The notes beneath the pieces are model-generated. The model was not told where the DNA came from. It searched no databases and worked only from the letters and a program-made list of their open reading frames with translations. DNA of 45,051 nucleotides from Poseidonibacter ostreae (GTDB taxonomy: Bacteria > Campylobacterota > Campylobacteria > Campylobacterales > Arcobacteraceae), in the NCBI RefSeq assembly GCF_009208075.1, contig NZ_WFKJ01000023.1, forward strand, positions 1-45,051, given 5' to 3'. This document shows, one piece after another, positions 31,637 to 40,100 of the stretch. Made by a program: the position numbers and the translations under genes. Positions within the stretch are counted from its first letter, which is position 1; each line of letters begins with the position of its first letter.

Positions 31637-32074
31637 ATGTTAAAAGAGTTTAAAGAATTCCTTATTAAAGGGAATATGGTAGATATGGCAGTAGGATTTA
31701 TTTTTGGAGCAGCTTTTGCTACATTAATTAAATCACTTGTTGCAAATGTGATTATGCCACCAGTTGGTCTATTATTAGGTAATGTTGATTTCTCTCAACT
31801 ATTTATTGCACTTGATGGTAAAACATATGAAACAATGGCTAAATTAACTGAAGCTGGAGCTCCAGCTATTAAACTTGGTTTATTTATGAACGATACAATT
31901 TCATTTGTGATTTTAGGGTTTGTAATGTTTATGTTTATTAAATCTTACAATAAAATGCAAAAGAAGGAAGAAGAAGTTCCAGCAGAGCCAACTACAAAAG
32001 TTTGTGGTGATTGTGCAATGGAAATTCCAATTGCTGCTAAAAAATGTGCTCACTGTGGGAACACAGAAGTATAA
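31637..32074 (+). CDS. mscL: Large-conductance mechanosensitive channel with C-terminal zinc ribbon
   Basis: MscL opens when membrane tension rises in hypo-osmotic shock and releases small solutes. The 145-residue protein has the amphipathic N-terminal helix (MLKEFKEFLIKGN), the pore helix TM1 (MVDMAVGFIFGAAFATLIKSLV) with the Gly/Ala packing face, the short MPPVGLLLGNVDF link, and TM2 (TISFVILGFVMFMFIKSY). The usual C-terminal helix is followed by an added zinc-ribbon motif, CGDC (about 122-125) and CAHC (about 137-140). Such tails occur in a subset of MscL proteins; their role is unknown. Monocistronic, with a strong terminator. Confidence 0.93.
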   Translation: MLKEFKEFLIKGNMVDMAVGFIFGAAFATLIKSLVANVIMPPVGLLLGNVDFSQLFIALDGKTYETMAKLTEAGAPAIKLGLFMNDTISFVILGFVMFMFIKSYNKMQKKEEEVPAEPTTKVCGDCAMEIPIAAKKCAHCGNTEV

Positions 32075-32079
32075 AAATT

Positions 32080-32117
32080 AATTAAAAGGCTTTGTGCCTT
32101 TTAATTTTTCTTTTTTT
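32080..32117 (+). terminator. Strong terminator of mscL
   Basis: AATTAAAAGGC (32080-32090), loop TTTGT, GCCTTTTAATT (32096-32106), then TTTCTTTTTTT. It ends just before the stop of the convergent flavin reductase gene. Confidence 0.85.
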
Positions 32118-32121
32118 AATA

Positions 32122-32685
32122 TTATAAATCTACTAAAGCTTTAAATGTAGCTCCACATCTTCCAATATTTTCAACATTTACATGTGACTTTTCATCTAAT
32201 CTTCCATCTTCTAAATATTGATGTTTAATTTCTAAAATAATTGGAGTTGTAACACCTGGAATATCTACAGTACTATAGTATTCACATAATAATGCACTTT
32301 GAGATGAACTAATCATTGGTGGATATTCTTCCATGATTTCATTTACATCAATTTCAAACTTTTCAATTTCGCTGATTTCTTTTCCTAAAGGTATTGCACA
32401 CTTTTTTACTTGCTCAGCATTATCTTTATTTACAAAACAAATAGTAGCTTTCTTATTTTTTAGAATATTTGCTAAAGTATCTTTTGGAACACCCTCTTCT
32501 TTTTCACCAATTGCCACAATAATCAAAGCAGGATTTGTAGAAATTGGAATGAAATATGAAAAAGGAGCTGCATTTAAAACACCCTCATCTTCAGTAACAA
32601 TCCAAGCAATAGGTCTTGGAATAACAGTATCTGACATTATTTTGTATCTGTTTAAATCATTAATATCTTTGTAGTCTAAAATCAT
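32122..32685 (-). CDS. Flavin reductase-like (FMN-binding split-barrel) protein
   Basis: A 187-residue flavoprotein of the flavin-reductase-like split-barrel group. The typical opening (DTVIPRPIAWIVTEDEGVLNAAPFSYF) and the flavin-contact segment (PALIIVAIGEKEEGVPKDTLANI) are clear, as is ATICFVNKDNAEQV. Such proteins bind FMN and reduce free flavin or small substrates. It is the last gene of the minus-strand run that begins with the flagellar genes, 28 bases after the 74-residue gene. Partner and substrate are unknown. Confidence 0.85.
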   Translation of the reverse strand: MILDYKDINDLNRYKIMSDTVIPRPIAWIVTEDEGVLNAAPFSYFIPISTNPALIIVAIGEKEEGVPKDTLANILKNKKATICFVNKDNAEQVKKCAIPLGKEISEIEKFEIDVNEIMEEYPPMISSSQSALLCEYYSTVDIPGVTTPIILEIKHQYLEDGRLDEKSHVNVENIGRCGATFKALVDL

Positions 32686-32713
32686 TTATTTCCCTTGTAT
32701 TTATTTTAAAGTG

Positions 32714-32938
32714 CTATATTTTAAATTCTTGCTCTACTTCTTTTGCAATAAGTTCACCTTTTAATGTCAAAATTCCATCAGTAAGAAACTCTTCACTTTT
32801 TAATTTTTTAAGTAGTTTTTTACCCTCTTTTAATGTAAAAAGTTGAGTATTTTCTAAAGTTGAAACAACATCCATTAATGTTTCATCATCTTTTTTCTTT
32901 AATATTGCAAGTAATAATATTTTTTCGTTTATATCCAT
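32714..32938 (-). CDS. Small helical protein, unknown
   Basis: A 74-residue charged protein, predicted mostly helical (KILLLAILKKKDDETLMDVVSTLE, then LFTLKEGKKLLKKLKSEEFL) with a short final beta-like turn (TDGILTLKGELIAKEV). This order of helices and a hairpin resembles a small winged-helix domain, but there is no firm match. It overlaps the MFS gene by 10 bases, so translation is probably coupled. Family unknown. Confidence 0.6.
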   Translation of the reverse strand: MDINEKILLLAILKKKDDETLMDVVSTLENTQLFTLKEGKKLLKKLKSEEFLTDGILTLKGELIAKEVEQEFKI

Positions 32939-34110
32939 TTTAATATCCTAGTATAATAATAGGCAAAAATAATGAATCCTACGCCTAATAGAATAGTAAT
33001 TATAGCAAGGGAAGTTAAACTTGCCATTAATCCTATAAATAAGGTAGTTACAATACAAGAAATCATAAAAAACATATCATTATAAGATATAACTCGACCT
33101 AAATATTTCTCTTCACATTTATCTTGAAGTAAGGCATATGTAAAAGACCAAAGTACAGTTGTAAAAAGTCCTACAAAAAATAAAGAAATAAGTGAAATAT
33201 AAAAATTAAATTGAGTTAATCCCCATATCATTATCATAATTCCTTGAAGAACTAATAAATAATGTAAGTTATTCTTATTAACATATTTTGAGATAAAAAA
33301 TGGTCCTATCATTAAAGCTATTGCTCTTGTAGCATTTGATATTCCAATTGCAAGTGGTACTGAGATTACATACTTATATTCACTTTTAGCTAAAAGCGTA
33401 ATCAAAGTATCGAAAGAAGTTAATCCAACACTAGCATGTAGAATTATCAAATGCATGATTATTTTATTCTCTTTTATATATAAAAAGCCATCTTTAATTA
33501 AAGTAAATATTTTATCCTTAACAATACTTGGTCTTACAACAAAATCAATTCTATAAAAGGCTATAAATGCTAAAAGAAAGAATAAAGAATCCACTATAAA
33601 TGCAGCTTTTATTCCTATATAATTTACTATTAGTGCACTTACAGCCATTCCTGCAGCATAACAAAATGACCAAATAATAGAGTGTATTTCATTAGCTTTT
33701 TGTAAGGCCTCACCTTTTAAAAGTTTTGCTAAAAGTGACATTTCCGTTGAGAAAAATATAGAAGCAGCACTCATTCTAATAAATATAAATATCATTAAAA
33801 GCCATACTTGACTTTGGTTTTCAATTGTTAAAAAAAGTAAAGTCATTATAAATTCTACAACTAATAAAGAAAGCATTAAAGGTTTGATTTTAAATCTATC
33901 TATAATAGCTCCTGAAAAAGGAGCTATTAAAACAGCAGGTAAAAAGTGCATAGCTGTAACTGTTGCTATTGCTAATTCAGAAGAACCAAAATCTACAAGC
34001 ATTGTATAAATCGCAACATTTGAAAACCATGCTCCAAAATATGCGATAAATTGAACTAGTGATAAATCACGAATTATTTTATGTTCAGTAAATAACTTAC
34101 GATAATTCAA
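32929..34110 (-). CDS. Major facilitator superfamily transporter
   Basis: A 393-residue protein with about 12 hydrophobic helices and no large soluble domain. The segment AVLIAPFSGAIIDRFKIKPLM contains the MFS motif A-like G-x-x-x-D-R/K loop between TM2 and TM3. It looks like the group of MFS proteins related to EntS/MefA exporters (MHFLPAVLIAPFSGAIIDRF). Substrate is unknown. It overlaps the molybdopterin gene by 14 bases and the 74-residue gene by 10, so it is part of one translationally coupled set. Confidence 0.85.
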   Translation of the reverse strand: MNYRKLFTEHKIIRDLSLVQFIAYFGAWFSNVAIYTMLVDFGSSELAIATVTAMHFLPAVLIAPFSGAIIDRFKIKPLMLSLLVVEFIMTLLFLTIENQSQVWLLMIFIFIRMSAASIFFSTEMSLLAKLLKGEALQKANEIHSIIWSFCYAAGMAVSALIVNYIGIKAAFIVDSLFFLLAFIAFYRIDFVVRPSIVKDKIFTLIKDGFLYIKENKIIMHLIILHASVGLTSFDTLITLLAKSEYKYVISVPLAIGISNATRAIALMIGPFFISKYVNKNNLHYLLVLQGIMIMIWGLTQFNFYISLISLFFVGLFTTVLWSFTYALLQDKCEEKYLGRVISYNDMFFMISCIVTTLFIGLMASLTSLAIITILLGVGFIIFAYYYTRILKWI

Positions 34111-35803
34111 TTTCTAATAAAACCTCTTGGAACATTGCAGAAAAAGATTCTTCATCAGCTTTATTTGGTGTTAAATAGTTTGTTTTTTTATTTCCAGTAT
34201 AAAAAAATGCACACTGCTCTTTTATATCTTCGCTTATCATTACAGTAAAAACAGCCTCTCCATAAGGTGAAGTAATTTTTACATTATCTTCATTTTTAAA
34301 GCCACTTGATGGATGTAAATATACATGATTATCAATTGTAAATTGAGAATTTAAAGAGTTTTTACTCTTTCCTGTAATCAGATAAAAATTTGAAGAAGTT
34401 TTATTTTTATATAAAGGTTCAATATCTAACTCTTCAATAAACTCAAATGTTTCAAACTCTTCGTGAACTACATTTGTATTTTTATAATAATCTATTATTT
34501 CATTTTCTGATTTTAAACTTTTAAATCCAAACTTTTCTATTAAATATGTAGCTAGTTTATATTCACTTATTGTATTTTCAAGTGCTGGCTCAACTATTTC
34601 AGAAAATGCTTTATATTCATGTCCATAAGATAGTCTTACATCTCTTTTAGAGAGAAAAGAAGAAGAAGGAATAACTAAATCTGCATATTCACAAGTGTCA
34701 TTATATGTTGTTGTAAAACAAACCACAAAGCTATTTTTTAAACCCTCAATTACACTTTTAGTATTTGGAGCTGAAACTACAGGATTTCCACCTTGAATAA
34801 ATACTAAATCATAAGAAGAAAAATCAACTTCAGCCACTGAGACTTTTTTATTTTTCCCTGCAATTTTCACTTGGTTTTCATATCCATAGCCAGAGTCACT
34901 TAAGTACCAAACACCACCTGAATCTTTTTTATGAACGCCAAGATATGCAGCAAAGGAATCAATACATCTCAAAATTTGAGCTCCCTCAAAATACTTTTGT
35001 ACTCCAAGGCCTACAACAATTGATACTTTTTTATTCTCAACTAATTCTAAAAGCTCATTTACTTGAGATAAAGGTATTCCTGTAGTTGCTTCATAAGAAA
35101 CAACTGGACGATTTCTAGTAATATCAAAAAACCACTCAGAACCCTCAGTATACTCTTCTAAAAACTCTTCATCTTCCATATCTTGCATGTGTGTAAATCT
35201 TGTAAGTAATAATGCCAATTCATAATCAGTTTTAGGATTAATCTGCATATGTATTTTAGATTTTTTAGCAATATCAGTTTTTATAGGATCTATTGTAATA
35301 AATGTTTTATCTTTTACAAGATTATACATATGTGAAGAAGTTACAGAAAAGTTTCTACCCCAAACAATAATAATATCTGAGTCAATAAGCTTTTCAATAG
35401 GAGGGTTAACTACAGCAGTTCTTCCCTGTTCAATTCCAAGTCCACCCCCACCATCACATAAACTTCCTTTAGTTAATACAGAACCATATTGAGTAAAAAA
35501 GTTTTTTGTTGAGTTTTGTAAAACTCCTAAGTTTCCACTACCTGTATAAAACAAAGTATTTGAAGAATCTGCTTCTTTTAATTTTTCACTCAATATTTCT
35601 AAAGACTCATCTAGAGAAATTTCTTTATTATCAAAAATCGGATTTTTTAGATTATCTTCTTTTAATAACTGTGCGAAGTTTACACATAGTTTCCCACTAG
35701 TTACTATATTATCTTTTGAACCTTTAATGTTATTATCAACAACTTCAGCTTGACAAGCATCGTAACAGTCCATAGGACATGCTACTTTTTTATTTGAATT
35801 CAA
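34097..35803 (-). CDS. Molybdopterin oxidoreductase family protein, short form
   Basis: A 568-residue member of the DMSO reductase superfamily. The N-terminal iron-sulfur site has C9, C13, C17 and C40 (CPMDCYDAC and GKLC). Further typical parts are SDIIIVWGRNFSVTSSHMY, DLVFIQGGNPVVSAPNTKSV and the C-terminal dinucleotide-binding domain (VYLHPSSGF and NYLTPNKADEES). There is no Tat signal, so it is cytoplasmic. It is shorter than formate dehydrogenases or nitrate reductases (over 700) and shows no evident selenocysteine site; the region near LTKGSLCDGGGG may supply the metal ligand. Substrate unknown. No dedicated electron-transfer subunit lies beside it. Confidence 0.85.
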   Translation of the reverse strand: MNSNKKVACPMDCYDACQAEVVDNNIKGSKDNIVTSGKLCVNFAQLLKEDNLKNPIFDNKEISLDESLEILSEKLKEADSSNTLFYTGSGNLGVLQNSTKNFFTQYGSVLTKGSLCDGGGGLGIEQGRTAVVNPPIEKLIDSDIIIVWGRNFSVTSSHMYNLVKDKTFITIDPIKTDIAKKSKIHMQINPKTDYELALLLTRFTHMQDMEDEEFLEEYTEGSEWFFDITRNRPVVSYEATTGIPLSQVNELLELVENKKVSIVVGLGVQKYFEGAQILRCIDSFAAYLGVHKKDSGGVWYLSDSGYGYENQVKIAGKNKKVSVAEVDFSSYDLVFIQGGNPVVSAPNTKSVIEGLKNSFVVCFTTTYNDTCEYADLVIPSSSFLSKRDVRLSYGHEYKAFSEIVEPALENTISEYKLATYLIEKFGFKSLKSENEIIDYYKNTNVVHEEFETFEFIEELDIEPLYKNKTSSNFYLITGKSKNSLNSQFTIDNHVYLHPSSGFKNEDNVKITSPYGEAVFTVMISEDIKEQCAFFYTGNKKTNYLTPNKADEESFSAMFQEVLLEIELS

Positions 35804-36497
35804 TTTTCACCAATCTAGAAAATACTTTCACATTTGGTACTAAAAGTTGTACTTTATATGAAGAGATATGTTGAGTATCTGCAATATTGTAAATTTTATT
35901 AATTTTTACATCACTTTTTTTACCATCAAGATAAACAGCTTTTTCTTTTAAGCCTGTAACTTCTTGTATAGGTACAAATATCTCTAATTTAGCTTTTGAT
36001 AAATCTTTTGATTCATAAAGTAAAGTACCAGGATTTACATAATCCCCCTCTTTTACAGAAATCATAGAGATATAATTTGATTTTTCAATTAATTTTTTAT
36101 TTTTAATAGTATCTTTTAGATTCTCAATTTTAATAATCATATCAGCTTTTGAAGATTGTAAATTGATTATTTTTAGTTTTTGTGTATCTTTTTCAAAAGC
36201 TGATTTTGAAGAAACTTTTTTTAACCTATTATAATTATTAGTTTCAATTTTAATCATTTCATTAATAAATTTTAATTTACTTCTTGATTGTTGTAACTCC
36301 ATTTGGTTAACTTTTGAATCTAATTGAATTATTGTTGAGTTATTTGCTTTTAACCCTTCCATTTTGCTATTTGAAAAAACAACTTTTCCAGCAACTGCTG
36401 CTTTAACTTTATAACTTTCTACTGGCTCTAATTTTGCATAATATTCTGCTGCAAATAAGCTGTTAATTAATATAAAACAAAATATAACTATTTTCAT
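35790..36497 (-). CDS. HlyD/RND-adaptor-like periplasmic protein
   Basis: A 235-residue protein with a signal peptide (MKIVIFCFILINSLFAA), followed by the first half of a biotinyl-lipoyl-like domain (YKVKAAVAGKVVFSNSKMEGL), a coiled-coil hairpin (about 70-145) and the second half (NYISMISVKEGDYVNPGTLLYE), then a short beta-barrel. This is the layout of membrane-fusion adaptors of RND and ABC exporters. No transporter or outer-membrane channel gene is beside it, unlike in typical efflux operons. It overlaps the molybdopterin gene by 14 bases and follows the BatD-like gene by 11. Confidence 0.75.
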   Translation of the reverse strand: MKIVIFCFILINSLFAAEYYAKLEPVESYKVKAAVAGKVVFSNSKMEGLKANNSTIIQLDSKVNQMELQQSRSKLKFINEMIKIETNNYNRLKKVSSKSAFEKDTQKLKIINLQSSKADMIIKIENLKDTIKNKKLIEKSNYISMISVKEGDYVNPGTLLYESKDLSKAKLEIFVPIQEVTGLKEKAVYLDGKKSDVKINKIYNIADTQHISSYKVQLLVPNVKVFSRLVKIEFK

Positions 36498-36508
36498 CTA
36501 ATTTATCC

Positions 36509-37969
36509 TTATAATTTCAATTCTTTTATTTTTATAATAATATCTTTTTTTAGTAATTTAATATCATCATTTTTTTCTATTTTAAAAATTAATTCATCCA
36601 AAGAAGAATCAATTTTTATGTAAACTACTAAAAGTTTTAATAATTCATCTTTATTTTTTGACTTTTTGATTTTCTTTAATAAAGATGTTTCATCAAGTTT
36701 ATTTTTATTCTTGTATTTTATAGCATATAAATATAAACCCAATATTAATAATCCGACAAAAAGACCTAAGAAGAAAAATATTATTCTATCTTTAGTAGAA
36801 ACTTTTTCTATTACTTTTACTACTTCTTTTTCTTTAATTTCGATATTAAGCTTTTGTATTAATTCAGGCTTTTTTACAATACTTGTATTTAAAAGTTTAA
36901 TATCTATTGCATCGCTTTGTTTTAAAACTACCTCACCTAATTCTTTATCAAAGTATTCTAAATTTATTTTAGGAATTGTCATAGATTTATTTGGAATAAT
37001 AGAAAATACTTTTGTATATATACCTTGATACTTATTCTCTTTGTATTCAGCTTTTACGATAGGTTTATTTTCATAAACTGTAGCATTTTTTAAATCAAGT
37101 TTTATATCACCTATATCGTCAATATTTCCATATCCTCTAATTTCTAGTTTAAAAGATATTGCCTCACCTTGATTGATTTGCCTTTTATCACTTTTAGCTT
37201 TTATATCAAACTTACCAATTAAGTTTATATTCGAAGGTAACTCTTTTACATTAAATTCTAAGTCATTTGAATAAATTTTTACACTTGATGTTGCATTTGA
37301 AAAGAAAGAAAAAGAGTTATTTGCTTCTATTATCTGAGCATTGATTTTTAAAGGGTTTATTTTAATAATACCACTTTTTAATGGGAATAATAAAAATTTT
37401 AATTCTTGGATAACAAACTCACCCTCTTCGTACTGTTTTGAACTATCCAATTGCTTATACCAAAAATTTTCAAAGTTAGGTTTTTCAAAAGATAAATCTA
37501 CTATATTTGCATTTTTTTTATATTTAAAAATCAAAGTTAAAATAAAGTTTTCATTTACATATAACTCTTTGACATCCGCTTTTAATGATAAATCAAAATC
37601 TGATGAAATCGTTTTTTCTGCATTTTTTAAGCTTATACTTCTCTGTTTTGAAAAATACTCTTTTTTATCAACAATAAATTTTAAAGCAGGAAATATAAAA
37701 TCTTTTGTAGGGTACATAGAATAAATTTTTTTTACTTTTTTTGTAATTTGATTATTTATAATATTTGTTGAAGTTGAACTAGATACTTCTTGAATAGAAG
37801 ATAAAGAAGTATTTTTAAAATCAGGAAAAGATACATCTTTTCCTGTGATTTCAATTGTAAAGAATAATGCTTCACCTCGTACAACATCTTTTGGAATACT
37901 AAGCTGCACATTTGAAAATAATGAAACTAAAAAAATGCTTGATAGAATAAAGTATTTAATTAAAAACAT
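36509..37969 (-). CDS. BatD-like membrane-anchored periplasmic protein
   Basis: A 486-residue protein with a signal peptide (about 1-19), a large beta-rich periplasmic part, a single C-terminal membrane helix (IIFFFLGLFVGLLILGLYLYAI, about 395-416) and a cytoplasmic Lys-rich tail. Repeated modules (VQLSIPKDVVRGEALFFTIEITG and KADVKELYVNENFILTLIFKY) match BatD of the Bacteroides aerotolerance system, made of immunoglobulin-like domains. BatA, BatB and BatC (von Willebrand and TPR proteins) and MoxR are not in the window. It begins 2 bases after flhA, within a flagellar gene run, so its role may be in the envelope or flagellar motor. Confidence 0.75.
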   Translation of the reverse strand: MFLIKYFILSSIFLVSLFSNVQLSIPKDVVRGEALFFTIEITGKDVSFPDFKNTSLSSIQEVSSSTSTNIINNQITKKVKKIYSMYPTKDFIFPALKFIVDKKEYFSKQRSISLKNAEKTISSDFDLSLKADVKELYVNENFILTLIFKYKKNANIVDLSFEKPNFENFWYKQLDSSKQYEEGEFVIQELKFLLFPLKSGIIKINPLKINAQIIEANNSFSFFSNATSSVKIYSNDLEFNVKELPSNINLIGKFDIKAKSDKRQINQGEAISFKLEIRGYGNIDDIGDIKLDLKNATVYENKPIVKAEYKENKYQGIYTKVFSIIPNKSMTIPKINLEYFDKELGEVVLKQSDAIDIKLLNTSIVKKPELIQKLNIEIKEKEVVKVIEKVSTKDRIIFFFLGLFVGLLILGLYLYAIKYKNKNKLDETSLLKKIKKSKNKDELLKLLVVYIKIDSSLDELIFKIEKNDDIKLLKKDIIIKIKELKL

Positions 37970-37971
37970 GG

Positions 37972-40083
37972 CTAAAAGTTTAAAGTTCCCTCAATTGCAA
38001 AGTTTGCTTTTGAATCAAGTTCAGCATGAGATAATACAGCAACTTGTAAACCAAACTTTTCATAAATTTCTGATACTCGTTTTCTTAAAACAGGATCTAC
38101 AACCATAGTAACTTTTGAGAAACCTTTTACTTCAATTTCATCTAATAACTCTTTTGTTTTTGTAACTAGGTTATTAATCTCTGCAATTGATAACATTAAT
38201 TGAGAAACACCATGTTGTTCTTGTAACTTCCCAATAAACTGTTGTTCTAATTCAGGCTTTATTGTAATAATATGTAAAACACCATCGTTATCTTTGAACT
38301 TTTCAGTAATTAACCTAAATAATTTAGACCTAACATGCTCAAGTAAAATATCAGGTGCTTTTGTAAATTCAGCAATATCAGCAATTGCTTCAATTATTGT
38401 AAGCATATCAACAATAGGTATTTTTTCATGTAATAAGTCTTTTGATACTTTTAATAAAGCTCCATAAGAAGTAACCTTCATAGCCTCTTCAATTACAATA
38501 GGAAAATCTTTTTTAAGTCTATCAATAATATCTACAATATCTTGTCTTGTAATAATATCTTCTGCATGCTTTTTAATTATTTCAGAAATATGTGTTGAGA
38601 TAATTGTAGGAGCGTCAACAACAGTAAAGCCTTTCATTAATGCTTCTTCTTTTAATTCAGGTTTTATCCATGTAGCTTCTAAATTAAACACAGGCTCTTT
38701 TACTTTTAGTCCTTGAAGTTTCTCATTTCCTAATCCACCCATAGCAAGTAGTTTTTCAATCTCAACTTTTCCACTAACTAATGGTATTCGTTTTAAAAAT
38801 AATCTATATTCATTAGGTGCTAATGTTGCATCATCTGAAATTCTGATTTGTGGAATTACAAAACCTAATTCCGTTGCAATTGTCTTTCTAATTGCTTTAA
38901 TTTTATCAAGTAATTCAGAATTACCTTGAACTAATTGTAAAAGTCTAATACCTAGTTTTAACTCTAATACTTCAAGCTTCATAATAGTTTCTAGTGACTG
39001 TTCTTCATTAGGAACAGCTGCTTGTTTTTTTCTATCTTTTAATGTATCAACATTTTCATCAACTTTTGGTTTGGCAGATTCTGGTTTGAAAAACCTAGTA
39101 ATTGTATTGTCTTTTTCATCATTAATCATTCCAATTGTATAACCAATAAATACTAATAGTAATCCCATTACTACTAATATACCAGTTGGGAAGCCTGGAA
39201 TTAATGAAAATAAAACCATCCCAATACCAACTAAGATAAGAGATTTACTATCTTTAATTAATTGATTAATAGATTGATTTGCAAATTTTTCTTCATCCAT
39301 ATTCGAACGAGTAATAATAATAGCTGTTGCAGTTGATAAAATAAGTGCAGGAATTTGAGCTACTAATCCATCACCAATTGTTAAAATTGTATATATCTCA
39401 CCACTTTGAGCTACTGTCATATCATGTTGAAATAATCCAATTAGTAAACCACCAACTAAGTTTACTAAAGTAATAATGATACCAGCAACAGCATCACCTT
39501 TTACAAACTTAGATGACCCATCCATAGCTCCATAAAAGTTTGCTTCAGAAATTAATTCTTTTCTTCTTATTTGAGCTTGTTTATCATCTATAAACCCAGC
39601 ATTTAAATCAGCATCAATTGCCATTTGCTTACCAGGCATTGAATCTAATGTAAATCTAGCAGTTACCTCTGCAACTCTTGTAGCACCTTTTGTTACAACC
39701 ATAAAGTTAATAAGTACAAGAATAATAAATATGATTACACCAATAACCATATTTCCGCCAACAACAAAATCTCCAAAGGCTGAAATTATGGAACTTACAG
39801 CATCAGGACCATTATGACCTTCACTTAAAATAGACCTGGTAGTTGCAATATTTAAAGAAAGCCTAAAAAGTGCTAAGATTAATATAATAGTAGGAAAAGT
39901 AGTAAGATCCGCAGGCTTTTGTATATATAAAGAGATAAGTAATATAAGTAATGATAAAGATAAAGAGATTATTAGAAAAAAATCTAAAACCCCTTTAGAT
40001 AAAGGAACAATAATAATTGTTAATATTGCTACAAATAATGCAACAACAAATAAATCTTTACTAAATATCTTTCTTATGTTCAT
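37972..40083 (-). CDS. flhA: Flagellar biosynthesis protein FlhA
   Basis: FlhA forms the nonameric export gate of the flagellar type III secretion system. The 703-residue protein has an N-terminal domain with about eight membrane helices (1-330), including the family signature with TKGATRVAEVTARFTLDSMPG and AIDADLNAG, then a linker and the cytoplasmic FlhA-C domain (about 355-703) that binds chaperone-substrate complexes. Length is normal. It follows flgL by 17 bases and precedes the BatD-like gene by 2. In many Campylobacterota flhA is elsewhere from flgL and fliI, so this order is of interest. Confidence 0.96.
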   Translation of the reverse strand: MNIRKIFSKDLFVVALFVAILTIIIVPLSKGVLDFFLIISLSLSLLILLISLYIQKPADLTTFPTIILILALFRLSLNIATTRSILSEGHNGPDAVSSIISAFGDFVVGGNMVIGVIIFIILVLINFMVVTKGATRVAEVTARFTLDSMPGKQMAIDADLNAGFIDDKQAQIRRKELISEANFYGAMDGSSKFVKGDAVAGIIITLVNLVGGLLIGLFQHDMTVAQSGEIYTILTIGDGLVAQIPALILSTATAIIITRSNMDEEKFANQSINQLIKDSKSLILVGIGMVLFSLIPGFPTGILVVMGLLLVFIGYTIGMINDEKDNTITRFFKPESAKPKVDENVDTLKDRKKQAAVPNEEQSLETIMKLEVLELKLGIRLLQLVQGNSELLDKIKAIRKTIATELGFVIPQIRISDDATLAPNEYRLFLKRIPLVSGKVEIEKLLAMGGLGNEKLQGLKVKEPVFNLEATWIKPELKEEALMKGFTVVDAPTIISTHISEIIKKHAEDIITRQDIVDIIDRLKKDFPIVIEEAMKVTSYGALLKVSKDLLHEKIPIVDMLTIIEAIADIAEFTKAPDILLEHVRSKLFRLITEKFKDNDGVLHIITIKPELEQQFIGKLQEQHGVSQLMLSIAEINNLVTKTKELLDEIEVKGFSKVTMVVDPVLRKRVSEIYEKFGLQVAVLSHAELDSKANFAIEGTLNF

Positions 40084-40100
40084 ATACTATTTTTATTTAA

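Noticed and set aside
36666-37724. Plus-strand open frames opposite the BatD-like gene
   Set aside because: No start signals or known domains; complement of an AT-rich gene.
37972-40083. Type III secretion (non-flagellar) export gate instead of FlhA
   Set aside because: flgL and the other genes of the run are flagellar, and no injectisome-specific gene is present.
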